Part shown: one piece after another, positions 1-10,519 of the stretch | Layout of the letters: each line of letters starts with the position of its first letter | Position numbering within the stretch: position 1 is the first letter of the stretch | Source of the DNA: Struthio camelus | Lineage: Eukaryota > Chordata > Aves > Struthioniformes > Struthionidae | Direction: 5' to 3' | Assembly (NCBI RefSeq): GCF_040807025.1 | Contig: NC_090943.1 | Coordinates: 134,813,450 to 134,877,449 of the forward strand | DNA: 64,000 nucleotides | Notes under the pieces: model-generated | The model's input: only the letters and a program-made list of their open reading frames with translations | The model's database searches: none | What the model was told of the DNA's origin: nothing | Translations under genes and position numbers: made by a program

Positions 1-729
1 GAGACCACATTTCTGGTTGCATTTCTGTCTTTTTCCCTCCCCCACCCTCTCAAACAACACCGAAATGCCACTCAAGAGGAACGCTCGAGCAAGGAAGCCT
101 CAAATTAATTTGAGAAAGTTATGGGGAAGTGAAAGACCTTTGCAGCATCGTGTTTTTATCTCTTTGTAGAATTTCTCTGTGGCCCACGCACGACATCTCA
201 GCAGCCTTGATATTCTCTCCCTCTCTCTGTCTTTCTTTTGCTACACATGAACATTGCAATCTCTCACTGCTCCTATATTGCCCTTATACAGAGGCTGTAT
301 CAAACTCCTCCCCACCAACCACAGCAGTGAACACCTGTTCTCACATCATTAACTTTATATGCTTAAATTTTTCACAAATATCACTCCTGGCCTATAGCAC
401 GGCTGTGCTGAGCCCCTACGGATAATCTGTGAAATCTGTAAGAGATCCTCGAGTGTGTAGTACAGAGGATCCTCCACCCAGATTTACTTGCCGGTTCCCA
501 ACTGAACCATCCAAATGTATAAAATATATTTATGTCTACTTGGGAATACATTTATTTAGCAACTGGAGGATAAAAAAGCTGGGTTAATCCATCCCTTATT
601 CTTCCAGCTCAACTGGTGGTAAATCAACAGACTTAATAAAACGTTGCATTTTCTAAGCGAACAGAAATCACTCCCGGCATCCTGGAGGAAAGCAAAGGGA
701 TCTTCCTACAGCCCCGTCCAGCCAGCGCC
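1..729. other. Intergenic stretch at left edge
   Basis: AT-rich sequence containing a 98-codon open frame (129-425) with no recognisable domain. Nothing else is recognised. Confidence 0.7.
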
Positions 730-1861
730 AGCTTTATCAGCTTCGACCCATCTCATTTCTTCGCGCGCACGGTAATCTGCGCCGAGCGCTTTGATTTGTA
801 GCCCAGCGCGCCCCGCGCCTCATCGCGCCGATCTGCTCCCTGTCAGCGGCGGTATCTCAGCAGATTCGGGGCCGGCCCCCTTCCCTCCCTCCTGGTCCCC
901 GGGCGGCGCGGCGGGGGCTCCCTCCCTCCTCCCCGCCTGCTGCAGCTGCAGCCCGTCCTGGCCACAAAGGACAGCACGGCGAGATAACTTTGTGCGGCGT
1001 ACGCGGCTAGAGCCAGCGCCGCTGCACCTTTTGTCTGGGTTTGCTTCCGTCAGAATAGCTGACGCCCCCGTCCGTTGCTTTCTTAGCCTTCGCTGCGCCC
1101 GAGTTCGCAGCCGGCGGACGCGTTAGGGTTTTGTGCCCGTAAACACTCCTGGCCGGCACGGATGTGCTGGGGAGTCGTGAGGCCCGGGACGTAACGGCAC
1201 CGGCCCTGCTGCGCCACCGCTTCAGTCCTGTCGGTTTTCCCTTGCGTCACGGCATCCATAAACGGTTTCTTTGTGCCGAGAGCTTTGCCCTCGGCGGGGT
1301 CACCTGTTCGCTGCGGACCTGATCCCACCCGCCACCTTGCGCCTTGGCTCTTCGCTGCGTCAGGACCCCGGCGCAGCCTGCGCTCGCGTGACCCCGGCGA
1401 GCCCTTGCTGTGCGTTGCACAGAGCCGTATGCGGAGCTGCTTGTCGTATAGTGATGTCACTCAGCTCCCTTTCTAGTTTCTCCCGAAATTTTCTCTTTAT
1501 TATGCAGCAAAGATACTTGGGTTGACCAGAGGATGCCCTTTCCCTTCCCTTTTTGTGTCTGCTCTACCCGTTGAAAGCTTTGGCAAGTCTTATTTAGGAA
1601 ACCCAAGCACCTCTCCCGCAGCGAAGCGAGCGGAGAAACCTTCCCAGGACCTTTGTGGAAAGGAGTTCAGACCGGTGGCCATCTGACGCCAGAGGCAGCA
1701 GAGCTGTTTGCGCCCACTTTGGTTTTGCGTGTGCCTGCGCAGCTCGCACCGACGCGCTGCAACGGCCCTGGGAGCCGCACGTCTCCCCGGCTAGCTACGC
1801 AGCGGGGCTGGAAAAGCTTGCGCTGGTGTCAGGGACTGATAAACTCACGGGGACGCCAGGT
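730..1861. promoter_or_regulatory. CpG island candidate
   Basis: From TTCGCGCGCACGG onward the sequence is CG-dense for about 700 bp and again at 1.62-1.86 kb. On the plus strand a consensus 5' splice site CGCCAG|GTGAGAG lies at its right end (break at 1859/1860). It could therefore be the promoter and non-coding first exon of an unannotated transcript running toward CHD7, or an alternative start of a neighbouring gene. No coding sequence supports either. Confidence 0.5.
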
Positions 1862-4369
1862 GAGAGCATTTGAAAATGCAATCTCCAACCTTTCTGAGAG
1901 TCCACTTTAAACGTAGGCACGAGTCAAAACGTAGCCTGTTGTTTTTCAAAGAAAGACCTCTTTCAGCCCAAAGTGGGGAAGAGTATTTCCACATATCCAC
2001 AGAGAAATGTGGCTCGTGTGCAGAATAAGATGAGTAGGAACAGAGAGACTTTACAAAAATAACGCAAAAACACCTCATGTGGTGTTGTCACATGTGAGAA
2101 TACAAACACAGCTTTGGTGCAATACTCTTTTATGCCAGGGAGTCTGGAAGTAGCTGGTGTAGATAAATGAGTTTCATAAGCAGTTAAGTATGTGCATATA
2201 AGGTGAGAAGTCTTAGGCTCAGGAGAGCGTTGCAGCGTTGCATTGCACAGGTTAGCAGCTGCAAAAATCACGAATGTTCATTTAAAAACAGGAATTTGAG
2301 GGAATCAGATCCTTTTCTTAAGGCTGTTCAGAGAAGACTAGATGCTTGCCATGCAAACTTTTCACGCTGCGTCTTTCGTTCAGCATATTCGGCGTGTGAT
2401 GCCGGGCTTATTAACCTCTGCCTCCTGCCCTCACCCATCAAGCACGATAAAATGGCTCCTCTGATGTCCTTGGTCTGCAGGGAGTTTCCAGAAATGGCAT
2501 CTGCGCTGACATTGAAATAATCTGCAGCCCGAGTCAAGTATGCAAGTTATTGACGAGGCTGCCGGCAGCGGCGGCCGCCTCTGCGAGCGCCTCCGTTCTT
2601 GTTTACTGAAATCCCTTTCCTTCCTCCCTTTATTTGAGAACACAGCATACCGTGCGCTGAGGCTATCTCCTAATGGCTTCGCACACACAAGTGCTGGCCA
2701 GGGACCGTGGCCCAATACTCGCAGAGGCACAGAGAGGTCAGTGGTCGCAGCTCCATCGGGGGAGGCTGCAGGCTTTCGCCGCCTCCGAAAATCGGGTTTC
2801 TGATCTGTATTTCCTGGCCTTGGTCCCACGGCAGGCTCGCAGTTAGAGCAGATTAGACCCACCGCGTGACAGGAGTCGATCCCTACCGGCTCCGGGTAGC
2901 TGCTGTTACCACCGTTTCAATCACTAGGCTGGTAATTAAGAATTGGTCAAGGTCCAGGCACTTCCACCTGATACGTAAGGCAAAAGCACGTAATATTAGA
3001 GGGCCAGAGGGGTCCCGAGGCACAGTCAGGCACTTGCAGACCCCAGCCTGCACACAGGGAGCAAGCAGCAGCTTGCCCGCGGGAGTCCCATCGAGGCGCT
3101 GCATACATTAGACCCACCGGTGCCCGTCCCTGCAAGCTAGCCTGCGGAGCAGGAACGAACCGAAAAACGCCGGCCGGCACCTGTTCATATTTAACACCCA
3201 CAAACACCGCTAACAAATTGTAGTGCCCGGCCTTTCGAAACACCGCTGGCTGCTCCTTAGTTATCCCGTATGGAAACTGCTGCCAAAAATGGGCCGGGGA
3301 GCAACTTTTGCACAGATCCCACACGGTCAGTTCTAAGCAGCCAAAAATCATGGCTCAAACACAACATGCCCGGGTAAGCCTGGAGCTCTGGTTTTGAGCC
3401 TTTGATTGTCGCGCAGAAGACAGGCAGAAAAAAAAGAAAAGGTTAACAACAAACAAGTGAGCAAGAAGTTGTTGTTTTCGGTCTGAAATAAAAAGGGAAA
3501 ATAACCTCACCGGTGTGAAGGGTGTCTATAATTCGTGCTGCACATACATAAAAGATTTTTCTGTCTAATCCGCAATTTGAGTTCGTGCTCTGAAGTTTAC
3601 ACCCTGAGAAGCTATACGTATAAACTTTTCAGTAACCCAATGAGTGTGCGTGCCTGTTCTCTGGAGTCACATACAGTGTCTGAGTGGCTTTTTTAAGACA
3701 TTTGCTAAAAAAAGTTACTTCAGTGCTGTCTCACTGCAATGACTCCCACAAGTCAGTTACGTTTCGTGTAAGGACGTATGTACTCAATAGGTTTTAGTCT
3801 GCTGCCTTTCAAACACTGAGCAGCCTCTTAGTCATATATGAGAAGAGGGCATTTGGTGAGGTGTGCAGGAGGTCGGACTTTCCCCCGCCTCTGCTACCGG
3901 GAGGGCAGGCAGAGCTCGTCCTGACGCTGGTTTAAAATCCTGCTAAGTAGGAGAGGGAAAGGACTTTGCGCTGGTCTCCGGTCCTTTCCGTCTCCGTCGA
4001 GACAAGCAGCTCCCAGCGATCTCTGCACCGGGCTGAACAAATAGGGATCAAGCCCAGCTGCTGGAAGCTTTACTGGAGAATAAATATTTCTCTTATTTCC
4101 CAGCCTGCCTGGAAGCATTTGGGAGTGCAAAGAGATGGTTGCTCCCTCCACTGCTTTGCTTATCTCAGCCCCTCTAGGTGGTGGGTGCAGCAAGTGGTCC
4201 AGCTGCTCCATCGCAGCGGGCTCTACAGGGCTGCTGTCTTACGTGGCGAAAGGGAGATGCTGACTCAGCGGCTGGAAAACCGAGCAAAGCATGGAAAAGG
4301 CACCAAAGTTTGTTCACAGCCTGCTCTTGCCCAAAGAGGAGAAAATAAGGGAAGAACTCGGAGAAGAGG
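1862..4369. other. Intergenic stretch, locally GC-rich
   Basis: GC-rich islands alternate with AT-rich parts: for example GGCAGCGGCGGCCGCCTCTG near 2.56 kb, and 3.0-3.2 kb. Short open frames only, none with recognisable domains. No transposon is recognised. Confidence 0.6.
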
Positions 4370-4590
4370 AAGGCATTCGACTCCAGGAGCATCCGCTGGC
4401 GAGCCGCGCCGCGGGCCGCCGCGCACGCCAGCACCCGAGCACGACACAACACAGCACAACAAAGGCCGGAAATGCAGAAACTCAAGTTCGCACAGTGCCG
4501 CAGGGTCAGCGCCCAGCGCAGCCGCAGGCGGGGAGCCCGTGCGACGCTTGCAGCCGTTCCTGCCGCAGCCTTCAGAAGGCAGCTTTGGGC
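4370..4590. promoter_or_regulatory. Small CpG-rich block
   Basis: GCGAGCCGCGCCGCGGGCCG and neighbouring sequence are CG-dense over about 200 bp. It may be a small CpG island or GC-rich spacer. The 244-codon open frame through it is low-complexity and not supported as a gene. Confidence 0.4.
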
Positions 4591-4639
4591 CAAGACGCCC
4601 ACAGTTATTTTTTTGTGGTGAGCCCTTCCCCCACAAAGC

Positions 4640-5239
4640 ACTGTTTGGTTTTTTTTTTTTAAGTAAGCCCGTAACACCTAGTTACAGTGCTATGAGCTAG
4701 CGGTGCGAACGGCACAGCATACAGAGTACCCACACAGAGATGTTTTTATAGTACGTTAGGGGAAGAGAATGTTTTTTCAAAGCTGAAAATGGTTAAAAAT
4801 CAAAATAGCAGATGTTCTCTGCAACTTTTGCCTGCTGAAGATTTGTTGACTTGCTGGACAAGTTTTACAGTCCAGCTACTTTAACTTCAACAAGACCAGA
4901 CCACAATAAAATTTGAAATCTGTAGTGTCTCGCATCTTCAGTGGTGATATTTTAATACGCGTTTAGGCACTTAATTTTAAGCGCTCAAGCAGGAGTATAT
5001 CAGCAGTTAAATTTTCACTCATTACTAACTGTGAGGGTTTTTCTACTGTAATTTTCATAAGTACCACTATTTACAGAAGGCCTTTAATATAGCTTTACTG
5101 AGAGGGTCTTCACAGGTTCGTTTCCAACGCAGAAAGCGAAGCCAGTAGACACCAAGAATCTCTGCTCGGTTAGCACACACGTTAAGACTCGAACAAAGAC
5201 AAAGACGATTAACATAGACCTTAAAAGAAAATAGAGTTG
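4640..5239. other. Intergenic AT-rich stretch
   Basis: Begins with a T run at about 4.65 kb. No gene or repeat is recognised. Confidence 0.7.
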
Positions 5240-5660
5240 AGAGTCCAATGGGGCCACGCGGCTTGGGGCTGAGTCGGGGACGACCGCGGTGCCCCTGCCG
5301 GGCGCTGGGTCCATGGGGAGCTGCGGCACCGCCGGTCTCGGGGTGCTCAGGAGAGGGCAGCCAGTGCTTTTGTGGCTGCTCACCCCGGCAGCGGCGCTTC
5401 CCGGGGGCGCTGGTTTGTAAGGCAGAGGGCTGCCATAATTTTGGATGCAGCGGTGCTACTGCAAACGATATCCCGGCAAAAGGGAGGTGTCCTGGTGGCG
5501 CTGGGCGCCCGAGCCGCGTCCGCCCCGCCGCGGCGCTGGGAGCCGCGGGGACCGGCTCCGCCGAGCGGTGGAAGCCGCGGAGGAGACGCTGCCTCGCCAG
5601 CGCGGAAAGGCAGCGCGGAGGAACAGAGCGCAACCTCGCCCGGGCAGGGAGGGCGTCTTA
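5240..5660. promoter_or_regulatory. CpG-rich block
   Basis: Dense CG dinucleotides and GC boxes (CGGGGACGACCGCGGTGCCC; CCGCCCCGCCGCGGCGCTGG) in otherwise AT-rich DNA, followed by a TATA-like element. This is typical of a vertebrate CpG island. No exon can be tied to it. Overlapping long open frames on both strands are expected in such GC-rich sequence and are not taken as genes. Confidence 0.55.
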
Positions 5661-6199
5661 TCTATCTCCTATAAATCACCACGTATGAATTTATGGCGTT
5701 ATATAAAAGTTTTAAAAGAAGGAAAGGGCCAGGCCTCTGCATGGAAAGGAAGTGGTGGGGAGAGGAGTAGAAACAGACTTAATTTGTGCAGTAGCCTGGA
5801 AAGAGTCCAGAGGGAGTTTAAAAAGCAATTGTGTTTTGGATCCTGAAATTAAGCAGCGAGCCGCTCGCTGTTTGGCTGAGGGTGAAGTGGTCAAATGTCA
5901 TGACACGTGAGGGAAAACAGCAGCTCTCCAGCCCCTGTGAGAGCCACAGAGCAAGGGCTGTAGATGGGGAGGCAGGGTTACTGCACCGGAGGAATACAAA
6001 AAAAGTAACCGAAACAAAAAAATCAGGATAGGAAAGCGTGGACAGAAATTTCAGCAGAAGGCCCACGACAGCCACAGCAGCAGCGCACGGGGGGTCTAGT
6101 ACGGCTGGAGAAAGGAAGATGATGCTCAGGGGTGGGGGGGGGAAGAGGGCTAGGGATTATAAACCACTGTCAGCTTAATTTAATTTCCCAGGAAAATAA
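5661..6199. other. Intergenic stretch
   Basis: Moderate GC. TATATAAAAG-like sequence lies at about 5699-5708 just right of a CpG-rich block, and a G run at about 6.13 kb. Chance open frames only. Confidence 0.6.
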
Positions 6200-7260
6200 A
6201 AAAATCCTATTTTTAGACATGTGGATGAGAACAAGGAGATGAGATTCAGCCAAAACGGGTTTGTCAAGAATACATTGCATCAAATCAAATTAATTTCCTT
6301 GTGTGGTAAAGTAATAGGCTTTGAGGATATAGTTGAGGTGAGCAAGGCTTTTGACACAGTCTTCCATAACATCCTCCTAAACAAACTGGGGAAGCATGCT
6401 CTAGCTCAAATGACTGCAACGCAACTGAAAATCAAATGCGAAGTGTACAAAAGGATCTGGTTCATGGTTAAAAGCAGATTCTGCAAAGCCTACAGGACCT
6501 GGCACTAGACAGTAGGGAACAAAGATCATGTCTGCAGTAAGAGTCTTGAAATATATTGAATGGCAACACATTTAAGCATTGATGAAGATCTTGATTCAAA
6601 ATGACTGAATGGAGAAATGCTCCAACAGTTCAACAAGAAGCAGCATACCACTACATCTACACCAAAATAATGCATCGCACAAATACAAGCAGAGGAACAG
6701 CTGGCCAGGGAGCTGCAGACAGGACACCTGAGGGGAATGGAGAATCATGAGCTGGATACGCCTGAAGCAGCACCGTGACAGAAAGGGGAAGCTCCGTAAT
6801 GGGTGTAAACAGGAGGATGTGAAAAGCAAACCGCGTGAAGCAACCCTTCCACATGCGGAGCAAAAGGAAATAGTCCGACCAGTGCCGGGTGCCACATCTC
6901 AACACTGGCCATGGGCAGTCATCAGGCTGGAAGCTACAACCTGCAGGGAAAGGCTGTTCGGTCTGAGGACTAGAGGGGAACAGGATAACTGACTTTCAAC
7001 ACAGAAAACACCACTGGGAAGGAAAGGGGACCATTTGGTTCTCCACATTCACAGAGGATAGGAGCGATACTAAAAGCCCATATTATGGCAAAGAAGATTT
7101 TGGTTAAAAAGTGGAGTGGAAAATAAGTCAAAATATAAGTGAGGCACAGCAGTGTTTGTGGGATTGCCATCACCCACGGTCTTTAAGAATAGGTTAGGCA
7201 AATATCTACCATGAGTCTGAAGGGAGGTTAGCCCTCTTTTAGGATTTGGTAGAAGTTCTC
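6200..7260 (+). mobile_element. Degraded CR1-type LINE copy
   Basis: Plus-strand translation at 6250-6400 shows SQNGFVKNTLHQIKLIS, then VEVSKAFDTVFHNILLNKL, which match the CR1 reverse-transcriptase blocks (GF..N.S.TNLI and DFSKAFDTVSHNILL.KL). From 7142 the sequence GGTCTTTAAGAATAGGTTAG followed by GCAAATATCT resembles a CR1 3' tail. The middle is decayed. The copy is dead; whether the two ends belong to one insertion is an inference. This also explains the 95-codon open frame here. Confidence 0.7.
7142..7171. repeat. Hairpin-bearing repeat, copy A
   Basis: A 30-base segment identical, in reverse complement, to 8767-8796. With its right flank it also forms a hairpin (GTGGG ... CCCAC, 7158-7177). 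It sits at the start of the CR1-like tail. Confidence 0.85.
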
Positions 7261-7379
7261 CAAAGCCCCTGCACCAGGCCAACTTCTTCTGCTTCAAGGG
7301 AGGAGGAGGAAGAGAAGGACGAGAGAGGTGAAAGATAGTATCAGTGTTATGGGCAGCCAGGCCAGTAGGAAGCATCAGT

Positions 7380-8759
7380 CTGAAAGATTTTTCGCCATGT
7401 CACTAATTGCTCAAATGTTTTTATGCAATCTCTAACAGTTGTCTGGCCCCCACCAACCCAGCACATATCCAAGACATAGAGCCAAAGTCTGTGGATATAA
7501 TTTAGAGCTATGAAAAAGCAAGCCATCTGTTTTTACCCAAATATACTCTGCTTTGCAAGGGTGACAAGCCATACAGATTTATTTGTGTGCATTTAACTCA
7601 ATACTCACAAATGTCTAGAAGACTTTCACTGAGAATGAATAACATCCCACAAATAGGAGAAATGAAGGAAAAAAGTTATATTTACAATGTGTGTGTGTGT
7701 ATATATATATATACTTATACATATATATATATATATATGCATATGCATATGTGTGTGTGTATTTCTACATAGAGAGGCAATCACAATCATCTAATAATGA
7801 AACGAAATTCTTGAGCACCAGCCCTTTGGTAAGAAGTCAGGGGATGTAATCCAATAATCTAGTAGGATAATTCAGGTTATTTTGCTTAGGACCTGGATGC
7901 CATAAAGCAGATCAGAAAATCATCCAGAGCGAGGATGAATTTTACTTCTAACTTCAGTATGACCAAGTTTTCACCCTGGGATTCCAGTTCAGTCCACACT
8001 CAAACAAAACTCTCAACAACAACAATGTTTACATCACTCATTTTTTATTGGCTATTTCTCCACTACCTGATCAGTTATTCTGTGAAATGCCTAAGCCATA
8101 GCCTGGCCTTTAAAAATTACACAAAAATACCTTGAGGGCTTCCAACAGCCTTTTCGCACTGTCATCAGCACTACTGCCTGCACCCAGGTCAAATCTTTTT
8201 GTTTTGCTTTGCTGATATTTATGAATGCCGCTGCTCAGTTAAAGAAAATTTTACTGGGCTAAGAGAGAAGGATATGGCAATGTTCGTTACTGGTGTAACT
8301 TCTTCTTTCATCCATCGTGGCCGTAATTAATTTTCAAGCACAGGTACAGGCTGAGATATAAAGCTGTCCTTGTGAAATGAATTAGCCCCTTCCCTCACAT
8401 TATTTGGAGCTCCCTATTGTGAATATACTTCGAGTGTAATAGAGAGGCAATTTATGAGAATGAAATCTCATCTGTGGCCTATCCCTTGCCCTCTTCCTGG
8501 CAGTTTTATTTTGCCGGGGCTCCTCTCGCCATTTGTTTAGAGGGCAAGCCACGTTTGTTATTACAAGTTCAACAGGTTGTTTAGCACACAGCAGCAGCGC
8601 ACAGCGAGAAGTGGAGAAGGGCCTTGAAAGTGCAACGTCAATGGGCAAAGCATATAGTTAAGGGCCATGGGTGGGGCGTGTTGCTGCTCATAGCACCTCC
8701 ACATCAAGGAAACGCTTAAATCAGGGCTCACAGTGGTCCCAGGTTCAAATCCTGTTGGG
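7380..8759. other. Intergenic stretch with microsatellite and possible conserved sequence
   Basis: Contains the GT/AT microsatellite at 7.69-7.76 kb. The part 8.35-8.60 kb is repeat-free, of balanced composition and looks like vertebrate conserved non-coding DNA, but I cannot test conservation. No gene is seen. Confidence 0.6.
7687..7762. repeat. Compound (GT)n(AT)n(GT)n microsatellite
   Basis: About six GT units, then AT alternation interrupted by CTTATAC, a second AT block, ATGCATATGCATAT, and a final (GT)5. It is a compound simple repeat, likely polymorphic. Confidence 0.9.
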
Positions 8760-8796
8760 TTTGTGGGATGGCAATCCCACAAACACTGCTGTGCCT
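8760..8796. repeat. Hairpin-bearing repeat, copy B (inverted)
   Basis: TTTGTGGGAT and ATCCCACAAA are perfect 10-bp arms around GGCA. Bases 8767-8796 are the exact reverse complement of 7142-7171. The flank at 8740-8752 (AGGTTCAAATCCT) resembles a tRNA B box. Confidence 0.8.
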
Positions 8797-9568
8797 GTCA
8801 CAGATTGGCCCCAGGGAGAAGTTGCACCTGGCGATTTGTGGGCATGAAGTGCGACGTGGGGCTGGCACCCCACTCGCTTACCAGCACGCTTCCCGTGCAG
8901 CCGAAAACATCGTGAAGGGCCGAGATCGACTGTTTTCGCCCAACAGGAGGCTGCTGTGAAGATGGCATGGACAAAACTGCCAGCTTCTGGGATGGAGCGG
9001 TCAGCTTAGTGGGAGCTCAGGAAAGCTGAACGGCAGGAGCAGAAGTTTTCACAAAGCAACACGCCGCGATGCCAACGCGCCGAGGCCCTGCTTGGGGGCT
9101 CCGGGTGCTTGCAAGCAGCTGAAGCTTCCCTGGCCTTTGCAGAAGGGTTTCCACCTTTCCTTGTGTCAGAAAACAACCGCAATTCTCAAATTTTCTCTGC
9201 TGAGGCAGAGGCAGAGATTTTCCCATGTTGCTGGGCTCTAGGCTTGACAGTCTGCAGGCACCTCCTTAGCTAAAGCAAGACGCAGCTATTCAAGAAAGTT
9301 AAAGGGGAACTGTGGCATCAATCAAGCCTTTTTTTGTGTTTGTTTAAAGCAAACGTCTTGCAGAGAAGCAGAGATCCCGGCCGTCACACAGCTGTGCTGG
9401 CCGCCTCGCTGAAAACCCAACCTGTGGATTTGGCCGGACCCAAAGCAGGAATGACCGCAGGCCCTTTGCCGGAGGCTGCGGATGGCTGGAGGGGGATGTG
9501 TAGCCACGCCGCCACCGCTCTTTATAGGCCGATTCGCTGACAGACTGTAATGGCTTATCTTAATGTGT

Positions 9569-9592
9569 CGAGCTGCAAAGTATAGCAGCTCG
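9569..9592. repeat. Short perfect hairpin
   Basis: CGAGCTGC and GCAGCTCG form a perfect 8-bp inverted repeat around an 8-nt loop (AAAGTATA). No function is implied by context. Confidence 0.7.
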
Positions 9593-10495
9593 CAAAGCAC
9601 CGAGTGCAGCTACCTTTGGAGTTTAAGCCACTCTGCTCCCTGCCCTAGAAACAACTGCATCCCCCTAGCGCTGAATTCTTCCTATCAAGCGACTGCTTAG
9701 GCAGTTTGCATGCAGATGTCAGACTAGATGAAGAGCATATCCTATTTCACTGTTTTAATTTGAGCTGAGTTGAAAATAAACATTAACACAGGTAACTTTT
9801 CACAGATTTCACCTTTGGAAAGTGACGGCATCTGATTTGCCAGAAAGCTGGGACTGTAGCTAATTAAAACGGCACATATCTGCCTAACATCATATCCTCA
9901 CTACTGAACTTCTAACCTGACATAAATACATTGCATACTGTAACCTGTTTCTCCTGATTATTAACCTTGAGCATGGCAACCTATAAATCATCAGTGAAAC
10001 AGCTGGTGCTCAGCATTGCCCCAAAGGTGTATGATTACGATCATTTTATATATATCTTGGTATGCAGACATGAAAAATTCATTGAAGAGCTTGGTATGGT
10101 AAGACTTATTGTAATGAATTTTCTTAAAAACATAGATCATGCTTAAAATAGGTGTCTGCTCATTATAATGTAGCCATTTATTTCTTCCTGAATTGCTTGC
10201 ACAAAGCCTGGCCAATTTCTTAGAGTCAAATGTGACTCCTAAACAAATTGAAGCGGTCAGTTTGCCTTTTTCCAGGGTGCAAATTTTCATTTTTAGCTTT
10301 ACGCTTTTTACTTCTATGGGGGCGAGGACATGAACTTACAAAAATACCAAAAGGATTAAGGATTTTGCTCAGTTGCAGCTTCCACTGCAATACTTGGTGC
10401 GACATCCACTGCTACTTGCATTTCAATAGCTATCTATCTTCAGCATTTTAGACATGATGATGAGTGCTGTACCTTCATGTGAGATTCAGTGCCAG

Positions 10496-10519
10496 CAATA
10501 AATAAATAAATAAATAAAA
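10496..10519. repeat. (AAAT)n tetranucleotide array
   Basis: About five to six tandem AAAT units on the plus strand. Simple repeat. Confidence 0.9.

Noticed and set aside
3966..4700. Plus-strand open frame of 244 codons
   Set aside because: It crosses a GC-rich block, has low-complexity Ser/Ala/Arg/Pro composition, no recognisable domain and an equally long overlapping frame on the other strand. Such frames arise by chance where stop codons are depleted.
5067..5688. Overlapping open frames of 188 codons (minus) and 146 codons (plus)
   Set aside because: Both lie in a CpG-rich block, are Arg/Pro/Gly-rich and overlap in several frames. None shows a domain, and both strands cannot be coding.
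8700..8775. tRNA gene suggested by AGGTTCAAATCCT
   Set aside because: The T-stem pairs imperfectly, no acceptor stem closes and no A box is found at the right distance.
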